Shown here: in pieces, positions 41,355 through 50,364 of the stretch
Layout of the letters: each line of letters opens with the position of its first letter
Numbering within the stretch: the stretch's first letter is position 1
Assembly: GCF_020162115.1 (NCBI RefSeq)
Contig: NZ_CP083911.1
Coordinates: 2,170,001 to 2,234,000, forward strand
Direction: 5' to 3'
Length of the DNA: 64,000 bases
Source of the DNA: Tepidimonas taiwanensis
GTDB taxonomy: Bacteria; Pseudomonadota; Gammaproteobacteria; Burkholderiales; Burkholderiaceae_C
Notes under the pieces: generated by a model
Seen by the model: the letters and a program-made list of their open reading frames with translations, nothing else
Database searches by the model: none
What the model was told of the DNA's origin: nothing
Program-made: the position numbers and the translations under genes

Positions 41355-44300
41355 GTGACCCAGCTCAACGCCGATTACCAAGCCCTCGCCCAATACCGCC
41401 CCACCAACAAAGTGCGCTTCGTCACCGCCGCCAGCCTGTTCGACGGACACGACGCGGCGATCAACATCATGCGCCGCATCCTGCAGAGCATGGGGGCGGA
41501 GGTGATCCACCTGGGCCACAACCGCAGCGTCGACGAGGTGGTCACCGCCGCGCTGCAGGAGGACGTGCAGGGGGTGGCGGTCAGCTCCTACCAGGGCGGG
41601 CACGTCGAGTATTTCAAATACATGGTCGACCAGCTGCGCGCGCGCGGCGGCGCGCACGTGCTCGTCTTCGGCGGCGGCGGCGGGGTGATCGTGCCCAGCG
41701 AAATCCGCGAGCTGATGGACTATGGCGTCGCCCGCATCTACAGCCCCGAAGACGGCCAGCGCATGGGGCTGCAGGGGATGATCGGCGAGATGCTGATGCG
41801 CTGCGACCGGGATTTGTCCGAATTCGCGCCGACCACGCTCGAAGCGCTGCGCGGCCACACGGACGCGGCGTGGCGCGCGCTCGCGCAGTGGATCACCGCG
41901 GTGGAAAACGGCCGTGCCGACCCGGCGCTGCTGGCGCAGGTGCGCGAGGCCGCGGCCGCCACACGCGTGCCGGTGCTCGGCATCACCGGCACGGGCGGCG
42001 CGGGCAAGTCGAGCCTGACGGACGAACTGATCCGCCGCCTGCGGCTGGACCAGGACGACCAGCTGCGCATCGCCGTCATCAGCATCGACCCGAGCCGCCG
42101 CAAGAGCGGTGGCGCGCTGCTGGGCGACCGCATCCGCATGAACGCGATCGGCCCGTGGCAGCAGGGGCCGCGCGTGTACATGCGCAGCCTCGCGACGCGC
42201 GACTTCGGCAGCGAAATCTCGGCGGCGCTGCCCGACGTGATCGCCGCATGCAAGGTGGCGGGCTTCGACCTCGTGGTCGTCGAAACGTCCGGCATCGGGC
42301 AGGGCGACGCGGCGATCGTGCCGCACGTGGACGTGCCGCTGTACGTGATGACGCCGGAGTTCGGCGCGGCCAGCCAGCTCGAGAAGATCGACATGCTCGA
42401 CTTCGCCGAGTTCATCGCGATCAACAAATTCGACCGCAAGGGGGCGCTGGACGCGCTGCGCGACGTGCGCAAGCAGGTGCAGCGCAACCGTGAGGCGTGG
42501 GGCGTGGCGCCGGAGCAGATGCCGGTCTTTGGCACGATGGCGGCGCGCTTCAACGACGACGGGGTCACGGCCCTGTACCAGGCGATGCTGCCGCGGCTGG
42601 CGGCGCTGGGGCTGCCGCTGCCGCTCGGGGCCGACGGCGGCCGCCTGCCACGCGTCACGACGCGCCACAGCAGCCAGTTGCACGCGATCGTGCCGCCGCA
42701 GCGCAGCCGTTACCTGGCCGAGATCGCCGACACCGTGCGCGCCTACAAGCGCCGCGTGCGTCAGCAGGCGCGGCTGGCGCGCGAGATCCAGCAGCTTCGC
42801 GCCGCGGCCACGATGCTCAGCGTCGACAAGCCGCACCGGCCCAAGGCGGCCGAGGCGGCGCTCGACCTCGCCCAGCAGCGCGAGGAGCGGCTCGACGCCG
42901 ACGCGCGCAAGCTGCTCGCGCAATGGCCCGACATGCAAAAGGCTTATGCGGGTGACGAGTACGTCGTCAAGATCCGCGACAAGGAAGTCCGCACGCGGCT
43001 GACGCACACGACGCTCTCGGGCAACAAGATCCGCAAGGTGGTGCTGCCCAAGTACGAGGACCACGGCGAGCTGCTGCAGTGGCTGATGCTGGAAAACGTG
43101 CCGGGCAGCTTCCCCTACACCGCGGGCGTGTTCGCCTTCAAGCGCGAAAACGAAGACCCCACGCGCATGTTCGCGGGCGAGGGCGACGCCTTCCGCACCA
43201 ACCGGCGCTTCAAGCTGCTGTCGGAGGGCATGCCCGCCAAGCGGCTGTCCACCGCGTTCGATTCGGTCACGCTCTACGGACACGACCCCGACCCGCGGCC
43301 CGACATCTACGGCAAGATCGGCAACTCGGGCGTCAGCATCGCGACGCTGGACGACATGAAGGTGCTGTATTCGGGCTTCGATCTGTGCGACCCGGCCACC
43401 AGCGTGTCGATGACGATCAACGGCCCCGCGCCGACGATCCTGGCGATGTTTTTCAACACCGCCATCGACCAGCAGATCGACAAGTTCCGCGCCGACAACG
43501 GCCGCGAGCCCACCGACACCGAAATCGCCAAGATCAAGGCGTGGGTGCTGGAAAACGTCCGCGGCACGGTGCAGGCCGACATCCTGAAAGAAGACCAGGG
43601 CCAGAACACCTGCCTGTTCTCCACCGAGTTCAGCCTGAAGGTGATGGGCGACATCCAGGAGTATTTCGTCCACCACAACGTGCGCAATTTCTACTCGGTG
43701 TCGATCTCGGGTTACCACATCGCCGAAGCGGGCGCCAACCCCATCAGCCAGCTCGCGTTTACGCTGGCCAACGGCTTCACCTACGTGGAGTCGTACCTGG
43801 CGCGCGGGATGCACATCGACGACTTTGCGCCCAACCTGTCGTTCTTCTTCAGCAACGGCATGGACCCCGAGTACACGGTGCTGGGCCGCGTGGCGCGCCG
43901 CATCTGGGCGGTGGCGATGCGCGACAAGTACGGCGCCAACGAGCGCAGCCAGAAGCTCAAATACCACATCCAGACCAGCGGCCGCAGCCTGCACGCGCAG
44001 GAAATCGCCTTCAACGACATCCGCACCACGCTGCAGGCGCTGATTGCGATTTACGACAACTGCAACAGCCTGCACACCAACGCCTACGACGAGGCGATCA
44101 CGACGCCCACCGAGGAATCGGTGCGCCGTGCGATGGCGATCCAGCTCATCATCAACCGCGAGTGGGGGCTGGCGAAGAACGAAAACCCCAACCAGGGCGC
44201 CTTCATCATCGAGGAGCTGACCGAACTCGTGGAAGAGGCGGTGCTGGCCGAATTCGAGCGCATCGCCGAACGCGGCGGCGTGCTGGGCGCGATGGAGACC

Positions 44301-44660
44301 GGCTACCAGCGCGGCAAGATCCAGGACGAGAGCATGCACTACGAGATGCTCAAGCACACCGGCGAGCTGCCCATCATCGGCGTCAACACGTTCCGCAACC
44401 CACACGGTGACCCGATCCCCGAGTCGCTGGAGCTCGCCCGCTCCACCGAGGAGGAAAAGCAGTCGCAGCTCGCGCGCCTGCGCGACTTCCACGCCCGCCA
44501 CGCGCACGAGGCGCCGGCGATGCTGCAGCGCCTCAAGGACGCCGTCATCGACAACCGCAACGTCTTCGAAGTGCTGATGGACGCGGTGCGGTGCTGCTCA
44601 CTCGGTCAGATCACGCAGGCGCTGTTCGAGGTAGGCGGCCAATACCGGCGCAACGTCTGA
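41355..44660 (+). CDS. icmF: Fused isobutyryl-CoA mutase IcmF
   Basis: 1101 residues, full length for IcmF. It interconverts isobutyryl-CoA and n-butyryl-CoA (and related acyl pairs) using adenosylcobalamin. Order: B12-binding domain (residues 15-150, with DGHD at 30-33), a MeaI-like G-protein chaperone with P-loop GTGGAGKS (212-219) and later GIGQGDAAIV, a linker, then the substrate-binding TIM barrel (from about 560), with FPYTAGVFAFKRENEDPTRMF and HYHIQTSGRSLHAQE-type segments. The chaperone domain loads and repairs the cofactor. No ribosome site stronger than GGAG is seen. A perfect palindrome lies upstream. Likely in branched-chain amino-acid or isobutyrate metabolism. Confidence 0.96.
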   Translation: MTQLNADYQALAQYRPTNKVRFVTAASLFDGHDAAINIMRRILQSMGAEVIHLGHNRSVDEVVTAALQEDVQGVAVSSYQGGHVEYFKYMVDQLRARGGAHVLVFGGGGGVIVPSEIRELMDYGVARIYSPEDGQRMGLQGMIGEMLMRCDRDLSEFAPTTLEALRGHTDAAWRALAQWITAVENGRADPALLAQVREAAAATRVPVLGITGTGGAGKSSLTDELIRRLRLDQDDQLRIAVISIDPSRRKSGGALLGDRIRMNAIGPWQQGPRVYMRSLATRDFGSEISAALPDVIAACKVAGFDLVVVETSGIGQGDAAIVPHVDVPLYVMTPEFGAASQLEKIDMLDFAEFIAINKFDRKGALDALRDVRKQVQRNREAWGVAPEQMPVFGTMAARFNDDGVTALYQAMLPRLAALGLPLPLGADGGRLPRVTTRHSSQLHAIVPPQRSRYLAEIADTVRAYKRRVRQQARLAREIQQLRAAATMLSVDKPHRPKAAEAALDLAQQREERLDADARKLLAQWPDMQKAYAGDEYVVKIRDKEVRTRLTHTTLSGNKIRKVVLPKYEDHGELLQWLMLENVPGSFPYTAGVFAFKRENEDPTRMFAGEGDAFRTNRRFKLLSEGMPAKRLSTAFDSVTLYGHDPDPRPDIYGKIGNSGVSIATLDDMKVLYSGFDLCDPATSVSMTINGPAPTILAMFFNTAIDQQIDKFRADNGREPTDTEIAKIKAWVLENVRGTVQADILKEDQGQNTCLFSTEFSLKVMGDIQEYFVHHNVRNFYSVSISGYHIAEAGANPISQLAFTLANGFTYVESYLARGMHIDDFAPNLSFFFSNGMDPEYTVLGRVARRIWAVAMRDKYGANERSQKLKYHIQTSGRSLHAQEIAFNDIRTTLQALIAIYDNCNSLHTNAYDEAITTPTEESVRRAMAIQLIINREWGLAKNENPNQGAFIIEELTELVEEAVLAEFERIAERGGVLGAMETGYQRGKIQDESMHYEMLKHTGELPIIGVNTFRNPHGDPIPESLELARSTEEEKQSQLARLRDFHARHAHEAPAMLQRLKDAVIDNRNVFEVLMDAVRCCSLGQITQALFEVGGQYRRNV

Positions 44661-44690
44661 CCACCCTCGGCGCCGTGGGATACTGCGGCC

Positions 44691-45611
44691 ATGCAGGTTC
44701 GATGGTCCGCCGCAGCAATGGGGAGCGGCAATGTGCGCAGTATTGTCGCCATGGTGGTGGCGGTGGGGTTCTTCGCGCTGATGGACAGCGTGCTGAAAAC
44801 GCTGAGCGCGCACTACCCGGCCACGCAGGTGGCGGCGCTGCGCGGCTGGACCGCGCTGCCGCTGGTGCTGGGCTACCTCGCGTGGCGGCGCAGCTGGGCG
44901 CGCGTGTGGCGCGTGCGCTGGCCGCTGCACGCCGCACGCGGCGTGCTGGCCGTGGTGATGCTGACCAGCTTCACGTGGGGGCTGCAGTCGCTGCCGCTGG
45001 CCAACGCGTACACGCTGTTTTTCGTCGCGCCGCTGCTGATCACGCTGCTGGCGATCCCGATCCTCGGCGAGCGCGTGCGCCGCGCCCACCTCGCGGCCAT
45101 CGTGGCGGGTTTGGTGGGGGTCGTGATCGCGCTGCGTCCGGCCCCGGGCGCGTTCCTGGGGTGGGCGGGGCTGGCGGTGCTGCTGTCCGCCGCGTGCTAC
45201 GCGGCGTCGGCCGTGCTGGGACGGCTGGCCTGCCGCACCGACGCACCGGACAGCCTGGTGTGGTGGTCGATGGTGGCGCTGGCCGCCGGGGGCACGGCGC
45301 TCGCGTGGCCGCACTGGCAGCCCGTGCGCGCGGAACACGCCCCGTGGCTGCTGGCGCTGGCGGCGACGGGCTTCGTCGCGCAGATCGCCATCACCGAGGC
45401 TTTCCGCCACGGGCAGGCGAGCGCCGTCGCGCCCTTCGAATACACCGCGCTCGTCTGGGGCGTGGCGCTGGACGTGGCGCTGTGGGGTGTCTGGCCCGAC
45501 GCCCCGACGCTGCTGGGCGCGGCGGTGGTCATCGGCGCCGGGCTGTACTTGCTGCGGCACGAGCGGCTGCACGCGCGCCGCGACCTGCACACGGGCACGC
45601 CGCACCCGTAG
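44691..45611 (+). CDS. DMT-superfamily (EamA) permease
   Basis: 306 residues, about ten hydrophobic segments in two EamA repeats, e.g. IVAMVVAVGFFALMDSVLK, GLQSLPLANAYTLFFVAPLL and LAATGFVAQIAITEAFRHG. Members export amino acids, purines or other metabolites across the inner membrane; the substrate is not readable. The ATG at 44691 begins 30 bases after icmF; an ATG at 44718 gives a better membrane-protein N-terminus. May be co-transcribed with icmF. Confidence 0.88.
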   Translation: MQVRWSAAAMGSGNVRSIVAMVVAVGFFALMDSVLKTLSAHYPATQVAALRGWTALPLVLGYLAWRRSWARVWRVRWPLHAARGVLAVVMLTSFTWGLQSLPLANAYTLFFVAPLLITLLAIPILGERVRRAHLAAIVAGLVGVVIALRPAPGAFLGWAGLAVLLSAACYAASAVLGRLACRTDAPDSLVWWSMVALAAGGTALAWPHWQPVRAEHAPWLLALAATGFVAQIAITEAFRHGQASAVAPFEYTALVWGVALDVALWGVWPDAPTLLGAAVVIGAGLYLLRHERLHARRDLHTGTPHP

Positions 45612-45677
45612 CCGGTGGTGGGCACCCGCCCCCTTCCGTGACGCTGGCCTTGCCCCCTCGACGCGCCTCCGGCCGCG

Positions 45678-46316
45678 CTACTCTGCCTCCACCGGCCAGA
45701 CCACCCCCTGGTCGGTCAGGATCGCGTCCAGCGGCACGTCGTGCGGCTCCGGCTGCAGCCAGGGCACGAACGCGTTGGCATACGCCAGTCCGACCGTGAA
45801 CGGTCGCGGCTGCAGCGCGGCGAGCGTGCGGTCATAAAACCCCCCGCCGTAGCCGAGCCGCGTGCCCCCGGGCCCGTAGCCCACGCAGGGCACGAACAAC
45901 AGCGTCGGCTGCACGACCTCGGTGTCCTTGGGCTTGGGGATGCCGTAGGCGTCCGCTTCCGTCGGACAGCCCGGGTACCAGACGTGAAAGCGCAGCGTCT
46001 TGGCCACCTTGTCGATCACCGGCAGGGCGATGCGGCGGCGCTGGCGGGCTTGTGTGGCGTCCTCGACATCGGCCGCCTCCTGCCAGCGGTGCAGCGCCGG
46101 CAGGGGGTCGAATTCGCCCTTGATCGGCCAGTACGCCCCGACGACGGTGTCCACGCGGCCGACCATCCACACCCGCATGACGCGCTGCAGCGCCTCGTTG
46201 CGCGCGAGGCGGTCCGGCAGGCGCAGCCGTTCGGCCACCAGCCGCTCGCGCCACTGGCGCTTCGCGGCCGCCGGGTCGAGCGGTGGGCGCTGGCGCGCGG
46301 GGTCGATGTTCTCCAT
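45678..46316 (-). CDS. 5-formyltetrahydrofolate cyclo-ligase
   Basis: 212 residues. ATP-dependent conversion of 5-formyl- to 5,10-methenyl-tetrahydrofolate. AAAKRQWRERLVAERLRLP at the start, VVGAYWPIKGEFDP, PCVGYGPGGTRLGYGGGFYDRTL (GYGGGFYD is the family hallmark, in part) and GLAYANAFV. ATG 46316 is chosen; another ATG at 46328 would overlap the start of the divergent transglycosylase, whose ATG shares the CATG at 46326-46329. Confidence 0.93.
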   Translation of the reverse strand: MENIDPARQRPPLDPAAAKRQWRERLVAERLRLPDRLARNEALQRVMRVWMVGRVDTVVGAYWPIKGEFDPLPALHRWQEAADVEDATQARQRRRIALPVIDKVAKTLRFHVWYPGCPTEADAYGIPKPKDTEVVQPTLLFVPCVGYGPGGTRLGYGGGFYDRTLAALQPRPFTVGLAYANAFVPWLQPEPHDVPLDAILTDQGVVWPVEAE

Positions 46317-46326
46317 AATCGCCCTC

Positions 46327-48444
46327 ATGGATCCGGTTCGGAAACGCTCCCGGGGACGACGCGTCGCCCCCGCCACCACCCGCTGGCACCGGGCGGTCGC
46401 CGCCATCTTACCCGCAGGGCGCACGGTGCTTGCCGCGCTCGCGCTGGGGACGGCTGGGCTGGTGGTTCAGCCCGCGCGGGCCACCGTATCGCCCCCCGCT
46501 TCTGCGGCCCCATCCGCCTCCACGCAGGCGGCAGCGCCGGACGCCGCCCGCGCCGCGCTGCTCGAGATGCGCGCGGCGTTCCAGAAGGGGGACGCCAGCC
46601 GCCTCGCGGCGCTGCTGCCGCGGGTCGCCGGCGACCCGCTCGAGCCGCTCGCCGCGTACTGGACGCTGCGCGCACGGCTGGAGCGCGCCAGCGCCGAGGA
46701 GGTGCAGGCGTTTCTCGCTCGCTGGCGTGATACGTATTGGGAAGACCGGCTGCGCAACGACTGGCTGCTCGTACTCGGGCAGCGGCAGGCATGGGAAGCG
46801 CTGCTGCGGGAAGCGGCGGCGTTTCGCATGAACGACGATGCGGAGGTGCGCTGCTACACCGCGCTGGCCCGCTGGGCCACGGGCCGTGCGTCGGCGGCCG
46901 ACATCGCCCCCGAGGTGCGGCAGGCGTGGCTGACGCAGCGCCAGGCGATGCCCGGGTGCGCCGCGGCCGCGCAGCGGCTCATCGAGGCCGGGGCGCTGCC
47001 GCGCGACGTCGCGTGGCAGCGGGCACGCCTGGGCGTGGAAGCGGGGCGGCTGGCGGTCGCCACCCAGGCGGTCGGCCTGCTCGACCCCGAATGGGTGCCG
47101 CTGGTCGAGCGCGCCTACGCCGCGCCGCAGCGCTACCTGGACGACAAGCTGACCGCCGTGCGTCACCGCACGAAGGAGATCGTGACGCTAGCGCTCATCC
47201 GCCTGGCGACGGTGAACCCCGCCGAGGCCGCCGCGGAAGCCGCCCACCTGCGCTGGCGTGCACAACTGACCGACGAGGAGCGCGCGTGGGTGTGGGGCGC
47301 GATCGGCAAACGCGCCGCGCAGCGGCTGTCGGATGAGGCGCTCGCGTACTTTGCGCGGGCGGCCGACGCCCCGCTGCCTGATGAATGGCGCGTGTGGCAG
47401 GCACGCGCCGCGCTACGCGCCGGTGACTGGACGACCGTGCGACGCGCCATCGAGGCGCTGGACGAGCCGCGCCGGCGCGAGCCGGTGTGGACCTACTGGC
47501 TTGCGCGCGCGCTGGCGGCCAGCGGTCGGGCCGACGATGCGGCGGCCGCGCGGTCGCTGTATGAACGCATCGCGGGCAGCGGCGGGTTCTATGAGCAGCT
47601 CGCCGCCGAGGCGCTGGGTCGGCCCCTCGCGCTGCCACCGGCGCCACCACCGCCCACCGCCGCGGAACGCGCGGCCGTCCGCGCCAACGCCGGGCTGCAG
47701 CGCGCGCTGCGGGCGATCGACATCGGCCTGCGCACCGAGGGCGTGCGCGAGTGGCATTACGAAATCGCACTGCACCGCCCGGGCGGGCTGGGTGAGCGCG
47801 AGCTGCTCGCCGCCGCCGAGTGGGCGTGCGAGCGCGGCGTGTGGGACCGCTGCATCAACACCAGCACGCGCACGCGCGACGCGGTCCACATCGGCCAACG
47901 CTACCCCACGCCGCTGCGCGAGCTGGTGACGAAGCACGCGCAGGCCATCGGACTGGACCCGGCGTATGTCTACGGCCTCATCCGCCAGGAGAGCCGCTTC
48001 GTGATGGACGCGCGCTCGCACGTCGGGGCGTCGGGCCTGATGCAGGTGATGCCGGCGACCGCGCGCTGGACCGCGCGCAAGATTGGCTTGACCAGCTTCG
48101 AGCCCGACCAGATCACCGACCCGGACACCAACGTGCGCATCGGCACCGCGTACTTGAAGCTCGTGCTCGACGACTTCGAGGGGTCGATGGCGCTGGCGGC
48201 GGCGGCCTACAATGCGGGGCCGGGGCGCGCCCGACAGTGGCGGCAGGGCCCGACGCTCGAGGCGGCGGTGTGGATCGAGAACATCCCGTTCGACGAGACA
48301 CGGGACTACGTCAAGCAGGTGCTGGCCAACACCACGGTCTACGCCGCCATCCTCAGCGGCGAACCGCAACGCCTGAGCACCCGGCTCGGGCGCATCGGCC
48401 CGCGGCTGGCCACCGCGCGCGCGCCCGACACCGAACTGCCGTGA
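46327..48444 (+). CDS. slt: Soluble lytic murein transglycosylase
   Basis: 705 residues. Exported (hydrophobic TVLAALALGTAGLVV with an AxA-type cut before TVSPP) enzyme cutting peptidoglycan to 1,6-anhydro products. Residues 60-500 are the helical superhelix (U/L domains) of Slt70; the C-terminal catalytic domain has YVYGLIRQESRF with the catalytic Glu, ARSHVGASGLMQVMPATARW, NVRIGTAYLKLVLDDFEGSMALAAAAYNAGPGR (quoted in parts). Start codon set by the divergent neighbour and signal peptide. The first codons (MDPVRKR) resemble one end of the dispersed repeat found elsewhere in the window. Confidence 0.94.
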   Translation: MDPVRKRSRGRRVAPATTRWHRAVAAILPAGRTVLAALALGTAGLVVQPARATVSPPASAAPSASTQAAAPDAARAALLEMRAAFQKGDASRLAALLPRVAGDPLEPLAAYWTLRARLERASAEEVQAFLARWRDTYWEDRLRNDWLLVLGQRQAWEALLREAAAFRMNDDAEVRCYTALARWATGRASAADIAPEVRQAWLTQRQAMPGCAAAAQRLIEAGALPRDVAWQRARLGVEAGRLAVATQAVGLLDPEWVPLVERAYAAPQRYLDDKLTAVRHRTKEIVTLALIRLATVNPAEAAAEAAHLRWRAQLTDEERAWVWGAIGKRAAQRLSDEALAYFARAADAPLPDEWRVWQARAALRAGDWTTVRRAIEALDEPRRREPVWTYWLARALAASGRADDAAAARSLYERIAGSGGFYEQLAAEALGRPLALPPAPPPPTAAERAAVRANAGLQRALRAIDIGLRTEGVREWHYEIALHRPGGLGERELLAAAEWACERGVWDRCINTSTRTRDAVHIGQRYPTPLRELVTKHAQAIGLDPAYVYGLIRQESRFVMDARSHVGASGLMQVMPATARWTARKIGLTSFEPDQITDPDTNVRIGTAYLKLVLDDFEGSMALAAAAYNAGPGRARQWRQGPTLEAAVWIENIPFDETRDYVKQVLANTTVYAAILSGEPQRLSTRLGRIGPRLATARAPDTELP

Positions 48445-48484
48445 CGTGACGCGACGCCACGGCGTCAGCGCAAGCGAGGTCACC

Positions 48485-49441
48485 ATGAAACACGTGCTGG
48501 TACTGGGCGGCACTGGCTTCGTCGGCCGCCATCTCTGCGAACGGCTCACCCGTCAGGGGGTGCGCGTCACCGTGCCGACACGGCACCTGGAACACGCCAA
48601 GGCGGTGCAGATGCTGCCAATGGTCGACGTCGTCGCGGCCAACGTGCACGACGACCGCGTGCTCGAGCGGCTGCTGCCGGGCCACGACGCGGTGGTCAAC
48701 CTGATCGCGGTGCTGCATGGCAACCGACGCCGTTTCGAGGAGGTGCACGTCGCGCTGCCGCAGCGCCTGGCCGAGGCGATGCTCGCCGCGGGCGTGCGCC
48801 GGCTGGTGCACGTCAGCGCCCTCGGAGCCAGCCCCGCGGGACCGTCGAACTACCTGCGCAGCAAGGGCGAGGGCGAGGTGGCGCTGCGCCACGTGGCCGA
48901 GGCCGGCCTGGCGCTGACGGTACTGCGCCCGAGCGTCATCTTCGGGGCGGAGGACCGCTTCCTCAACCTCTTTGCGCGGCTGCAGCGCAGCCTGCCGTTC
49001 GTGCCGCTGGCGGGCGCGCACGCGCGCTTCCAGCCCGTCTGGGTGGGCGACGTCGCCCAGGCCATCGTCCACGCCCTGCAGCGCGACGACAGCATCGGCC
49101 AGACCTACGAGGCCGTCGGCCCCGAGGTGTGGACGCTGGCGGACCTGGTGCGGCTGGCCGGCCGACTCAGCGGCCACCCGCGCCCGGTCATCCCCCTGCC
49201 GCGGGCCGTGGCCTATTTCCAGGCGCTGCTGATGGAGTGGCTGCCGGGCGAGCCGCTGCTGACCACCGACAACCTGCGCTCGATGGAGGTGGACAACGTC
49301 GCCACCGGCACGCTGCCGACACTGCGCGAGCTCGGCATCACGCCAAGCGCCGTCGAGCCGGTCGCGGCGCGCTACCTCGACCTGGACGGCCCGGCCGACC
49401 CGCTGATCGGCCTGCGGCGCACCGCGCACCTGCGCCGCTGA
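48485..49441 (+). CDS. NDUFA9-like NAD(P)-dependent epimerase/dehydratase family protein
   Basis: 318 residues, extended SDR. MKHVLVLGGTGFVGRHLCERL is the NAD(P)-binding motif; VVNLIAVLHGNRRRF, RLVHVSALGASPAGPSNYLRSKGEGE (YxRSK variant), VLRPSVIFGAEDRFLNLFA and FQPVWVGDVAQAIVHAL all match the complex-I-associated NDUFA9-like group of betaproteobacteria. Its exact reaction is not known. ATG 48485 follows a GCGAGG. It lies 40 bases after the transglycosylase gene in the same direction. Confidence 0.88.
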   Translation: MKHVLVLGGTGFVGRHLCERLTRQGVRVTVPTRHLEHAKAVQMLPMVDVVAANVHDDRVLERLLPGHDAVVNLIAVLHGNRRRFEEVHVALPQRLAEAMLAAGVRRLVHVSALGASPAGPSNYLRSKGEGEVALRHVAEAGLALTVLRPSVIFGAEDRFLNLFARLQRSLPFVPLAGAHARFQPVWVGDVAQAIVHALQRDDSIGQTYEAVGPEVWTLADLVRLAGRLSGHPRPVIPLPRAVAYFQALLMEWLPGEPLLTTDNLRSMEVDNVATGTLPTLRELGITPSAVEPVAARYLDLDGPADPLIGLRRTAHLRR

Positions 49442-49454
49442 AACGACACCCAAC

Positions 49455-49491
49455 AAAAAAAGGGCCGCCACCCCGCGCGGGACGGCGGCCC
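49455..49491 (-). terminator. Minus-strand rho-independent terminator
   Basis: An 8-bp stem (GGGCCGCC with GGCGGCCC, 49462-49469 and 49484-49491) with a further CCCGCGCGGG inner helix is followed on the minus strand by seven T residues (49455-49461). No T-run follows on the plus strand, so it should stop leftward transcripts, although the plus-strand gene ends just before it. Confidence 0.75.
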
Positions 49492-49492
49492 G

Positions 49493-49750
49493 TCAGGCTC
49501 CCCAGAGCGCGCCTTGTGGCTGTACGGCACCCCAAGCCCGATTGGGTGCATGCCGATGCGGGGCCCGGTCGGATTCATCGCCATGGTGGCGAAATCGACA
49601 CTCGGGCCGACGGGGGTCTTGCGCCGCCCCGTGCCACAGCGCGAATATCCATGCCGACCGCTTGTCCGGCCCACAGTTGGCACCAAGCGTGATGCGCTCC
49701 CCGATCACGCCCGGGGCCAGAATATTGACCATCGCGCAGAATGCGTTCAT
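49493..49750 (-). CDS. Hypothetical small protein before a terminator
   Basis: An 85-residue frame, ATG 49750 to a TGA that ends one base before the terminator hairpin. The first 45 residues (MNAFCAMVNILAPGVIGERI...) look protein-like; the second half is His/Arg/Pro-rich and looks out of frame. A neighbouring frame continues with a better-looking segment (MAMNPTGPRIGMHPIGLGVP), so this may be a frameshifted remnant or an untranslated RNA. No family recognised. The case for any gene here rests on the terminator. Confidence 0.3.
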   Translation of the reverse strand: MNAFCAMVNILAPGVIGERITLGANCGPDKRSAWIFALWHGAAQDPRRPECRFRHHGDESDRAPHRHAPNRAWGAVQPQGALWGA

Positions 49751-49849
49751 GCCGCCGTCGGCTTACGCGGTCAGGCCCAGCGGCAAGTGCGCCGAGAGAT
49801 CGAGACCAGCCGATCGTATCGACCAACCGCCCCACCCGGCACCCAGAAT

Positions 49850-49867
49850 TACCCTGTGGGGTATGAT
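49850..49867 (+). promoter_or_regulatory. Promoter/operator of the CsoR/FrmR-family gene
   Basis: An inverted repeat TACCC-N4-GGGTA (49850-49863) overlaps a near-consensus -10 element TATGAT (49862-49867). DUF156 repressors bind G-tracts flanked by TA-type half-sites, so this is a likely self-regulatory operator. The regulator ATG is 125 bases downstream. Confidence 0.6.
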
Positions 49868-49991
49868 CATCAGGGATGAGGCAAGATGCTCAAAACGTCA
49901 ATATCGGCACGGCTTGCAGCGGTCCTGCATCGCGCACGGCCGTTTTTTTGGCACACTTGCCCCAATCTGTGATCTTTCCCGAGGCGACACC

Positions 49992-50321
49992 ATGCCCGAC
50001 ACCCCCCCCGGCGAATCCTCGCGCCCCGTCCCGCCCCTGCAGGGCAGCGTGCCGTCGGCGCGCTATCGCAGCGAACACCAGCGCGACGTGGTCAACCGGC
50101 TCAAGCGCATCGAGGGTCAGGTGCGCGCGCTGATCGAGATGGTCGAAGCCGGCCGCCCCTGCGAAGACATCGCGCAGCAGATGTCCGCCGCCCGCAAGGC
50201 GATGGACAAGGCGTTTTTCCGCATGATGGCGTGCTCGGTGATGGAGTCGGTGGCGGTCTCCGACGACGACACGCTGCGCGAGGTGGAGCGCTCGACGCGC
50301 ATCCTCGAAAAGTACGCCTGA
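49992..50321 (+). CDS. CsoR/FrmR/RcnR-family (DUF156) transcriptional regulator
   Basis: 109 residues, all-helical metal- or reactive-sulfur/aldehyde-sensing repressor. After a 22-residue Pro-rich tail comes RDVVNRLKRIEGQVRALIEMVEAG, the family helix 1, then C57 (GRPCEDIAQQ), and the second helix ending FFRMMACSVMESV with C81. By alignment with FrmR, C57 equals Cys35, but the usual His60 position is Ser82 and C81 sits one residue before it. The Cys-His-Cys/His copper or nickel set is therefore not present. GAGG lies seven bases before the ATG. No obvious target gene adjoins it (cca follows), so what it senses is open. Confidence 0.9.
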   Translation: MPDTPPGESSRPVPPLQGSVPSARYRSEHQRDVVNRLKRIEGQVRALIEMVEAGRPCEDIAQQMSAARKAMDKAFFRMMACSVMESVAVSDDDTLREVERSTRILEKYA

Positions 50322-50364
50322 GCCCTGCGTCCGTCCGGTGTGATCCGGCGGACACCCCTGTGCG

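Noticed and set aside
41274..44507. A 1077-codon minus-strand open frame opposite icmF
   Set aside because: Arises from the GC-rich codon pattern of icmF; His/Arg/Leu-rich with no family features.
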